DNA of 26,158 nt from Candidatus Cloacimonadota bacterium (lineage in GTDB: Bacteria; Cloacimonadota; Cloacimonadia; Cloacimonadales; TCS61), in the NCBI GenBank assembly GCA_030592835.1, contig JAUVIJ010000002.1, forward strand, positions 1 to 26,158, given 5' to 3'. Position 1 is the stretch's first letter. Every line of letters starts with the position of its first letter. Below are positions 24,926 to 26,158 of the stretch, one piece after another. The notes below the pieces were generated by a model, which made no database searches, had not been told where the DNA came from, and saw only the letters and a list, made by a program, of their open reading frames with translations. A program made the position numbers and the translations under genes.

Positions 24926-25933
24926 ATGCAAACAATTCTTGTAACAGGTGGCGCCGGATTTATTGGCAGTAATTTTATCCATTATCTGCTTGAAAACACC
25001 GAATATAATATCATCAATTTTGATTCACTTACCTATGCTGGAAATATCAGGAATCTTGACTCCGTAAAGGAACATCCTCGTTATAAATTCATCAAGGGTG
25101 ATATCACGTCACAGAAGGATCTGTTGAAGTTGAGTGATGAAGATTTTTCCCTGGTCGTCAATTTTGCAGCAGAATCTCACGTTGATCGCAGTATCCTGGC
25201 TCCCAATCAGTTTGTTATGACCAATGTAGTCGGTACCCAGAATCTCTTGAACCTGGCAGTGAAAAAAGGGATCAGTAAATTTGTGCAGATCTCAACCGAT
25301 GAAGTATATGGTTCTTTAGGTCCCGATGGTTATTTTACCGAGAAGACACCTTTTGATCCAACATCTCCCTATTCTTCATCAAAAGCTGCTGCCGACCTTA
25401 TTGTAATGGCATATAATAAAACTTTTGAACTACCGGTAAATATTACCCGCTGTTCCAATAATTATGGACCCTATCAGTTTCCGGAAAAATTGATACCTTT
25501 GATGATAAATAATGCACTCAGCAATAAGGAGCTTCCAGTATATGGGGATGGTAAGAATGTCCGTGACTGGATCTATGTCGAGGATCATTGTAAGGGAATT
25601 CTTCTGGTCATGGAGAAAGGTGAGAACGGTCAGGTTTATAATCTGGGGGGAAACAGCGAAAAACAGAACATTGAAATCGTTGAACTTCTCTTGGAAATCC
25701 TCAATAAACCACATAGCCTGATCAAATATGTAACGGACAGGAAAGCCCACGATCGCAGGTATGCCATCGATTTCACCAAGATTAATAAAGATCTTGGTTG
25801 GAATCCTGAAACCGATTTCAAAACCGGTATGTCCAAAACAGTGAACTGGTACCTGGAAAATAGAAACTGGCTGGATAATATTATCTCAGGGGAATACCAG
25901 CAATATTATGAGCTGATGTATAAAAACAGATAA
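24926..25933 (+). CDS. rfbB: dTDP-glucose 4,6-dehydratase
   Basis: The 335-aa cytoplasmic short-chain dehydrogenase/reductase converts dTDP-D-glucose to dTDP-4-keto-6-deoxy-D-glucose, the branch point to dTDP-rhamnose and other deoxy sugars. It shows the NAD site TGGAGFIGS (7-15) and NFAAESHVDRSI (79-90). The catalytic Thr124-Asp125-Glu126 lies in STDEVYG, and Tyr149/Lys153 in YSSSK. RCSNNYGPYQFPEKLIPL, GDGKNVRDWIYVEDHC and KAHDRRYAID complete the family signature; length is normal. A GGGAAG site precedes ATG 24926. The next genes of dTDP-sugar synthesis (rfbA, rfbC, rfbD) are not in the window. Its product could feed the glycan handled by the ligase at 5478-7355 (inference). Confidence 0.96.
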   Translation: MQTILVTGGAGFIGSNFIHYLLENTEYNIINFDSLTYAGNIRNLDSVKEHPRYKFIKGDITSQKDLLKLSDEDFSLVVNFAAESHVDRSILAPNQFVMTNVVGTQNLLNLAVKKGISKFVQISTDEVYGSLGPDGYFTEKTPFDPTSPYSSSKAAADLIVMAYNKTFELPVNITRCSNNYGPYQFPEKLIPLMINNALSNKELPVYGDGKNVRDWIYVEDHCKGILLVMEKGENGQVYNLGGNSEKQNIEIVELLLEILNKPHSLIKYVTDRKAHDRRYAIDFTKINKDLGWNPETDFKTGMSKTVNWYLENRNWLDNIISGEYQQYYELMYKNR

Positions 25934-26158
25934 ATCTTCCCTGCTCAATATTTTTCGTTCATCAACGTACATTTTCTGTTCAGAATCGAACAATTTTTAA
26001 ACTCTTTAACCCAGATAATGCAATAGAGGTTTAATAAAGAGTGGTAATATTTTATAGGGTGATGGGTTACAAAATTTTCCTGCATATCATACAGATATTC
26101 AGAAACAATTTTGTAATTCATTCACACATACAAGATTTATAAGCCTAAGGCTTAATGC
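25934..26158. other. Non-coding 3' edge, no gene seen
   Basis: 225 nt with no ORF of useful length or with a ribosome site. It contains a weak hairpin with a U-run (25977-25998), an 8-bp inverted repeat ACAAAATT/AATTTTGT (26069-26076 and 26107-26114) and TAAGCC-TAA-GGCTTA near the end (26140-26154). None is strong enough to name. Confidence 0.5.
25977..25998 (+). terminator. Weak candidate terminator after rfbB
   Basis: TGTTC (25977-25981), loop AGAATC, GAACA (25988-25992), A, then five T. The stem is only 5 bp and 44 nt beyond the stop, so this is a low-grade candidate for the end of the rfbB transcript. Confidence 0.3.

Noticed and set aside
26062..26142. 26-codon ORF near the right edge
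   Set aside because: Too short, with no convincing ribosome site or homology signal.
1..26158. CRISPR arrays, tRNA/rRNA genes, insertion sequences, prophage genes
   Set aside because: I saw no regularly spaced repeats, tRNA cloverleaf ends, transposase motifs or phage proteins in the window.

Overview
The window looks like a chromosomal segment from a Gram-negative (diderm) bacterium of the FCB / Cloacimonadota-like kind. This rests on a secretin and lipoprotein in a type IV pilus operon, an O-antigen ligase-like protein, and large secreted proteins built from Fn3 domains that end in a FlgD/Por-type tail (NYPNPFN...GVYFxRL...RKMxxxK). The DNA is moderately AT-rich with strong Shine-Dalgarno sites. 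The phylum is an inference from protein style; no rRNA or other marker is present.

Left edge (1-7355). A secreted multidomain protein, cut by the window start, ends at 2865. It is followed by a perfect 12-bp hairpin between convergent genes. Two minus-strand genes follow, a polytopic O-antigen ligase/PglL-like protein with C-terminal TPRs and a secreted S8 (subtilisin-like) protease. They are separated by 4 nt, with the protease's ribosome site lying inside the end of the ligase gene.

Centre (7356-22586). A 379-nt intergenic region carries a textbook sigma-54 promoter (GG-N10-GC). It drives what reads as one long type IV pilus operon: pilA (major pilin), pilT (retraction ATPase), three minor-pilin-like proteins (one of 674 aa), pilM, pilN, pilO, a pilP/gspC-like gene, pilQ (secretin), a six-Ig-domain lipoprotein, pilB (extension ATPase), pilC (platform) and, after a terminator-like hairpin, pilD (prepilin peptidase). 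Together these form a nearly complete pilus machine: PilD processes the pilins, PilB/PilT power extension and retraction on PilC, PilM-N-O-P align the machine across the periplasm, and PilQ is the outer-membrane pore. The Ig lipoprotein and the oversized minor pilin are the non-standard parts.

Right edge (22617-26158). A secreted papain-family (C1) protease with two Fn3 domains and the same C-terminal tail lies 30 nt after pilD and ends at a strong terminator. rfbB (dTDP-glucose 4,6-dehydratase) follows, then about 225 nt without a recognisable gene.

The points most worth a second look are the sigma-54 promoter, the Ig lipoprotein and giant minor pilin inside the operon, DNA palindromes at the same site in both secretion tails, the PilT Walker-B neighbourhood change, the pilC/pilD hairpin, and possible pilin glycosylation by the neighbouring ligase.
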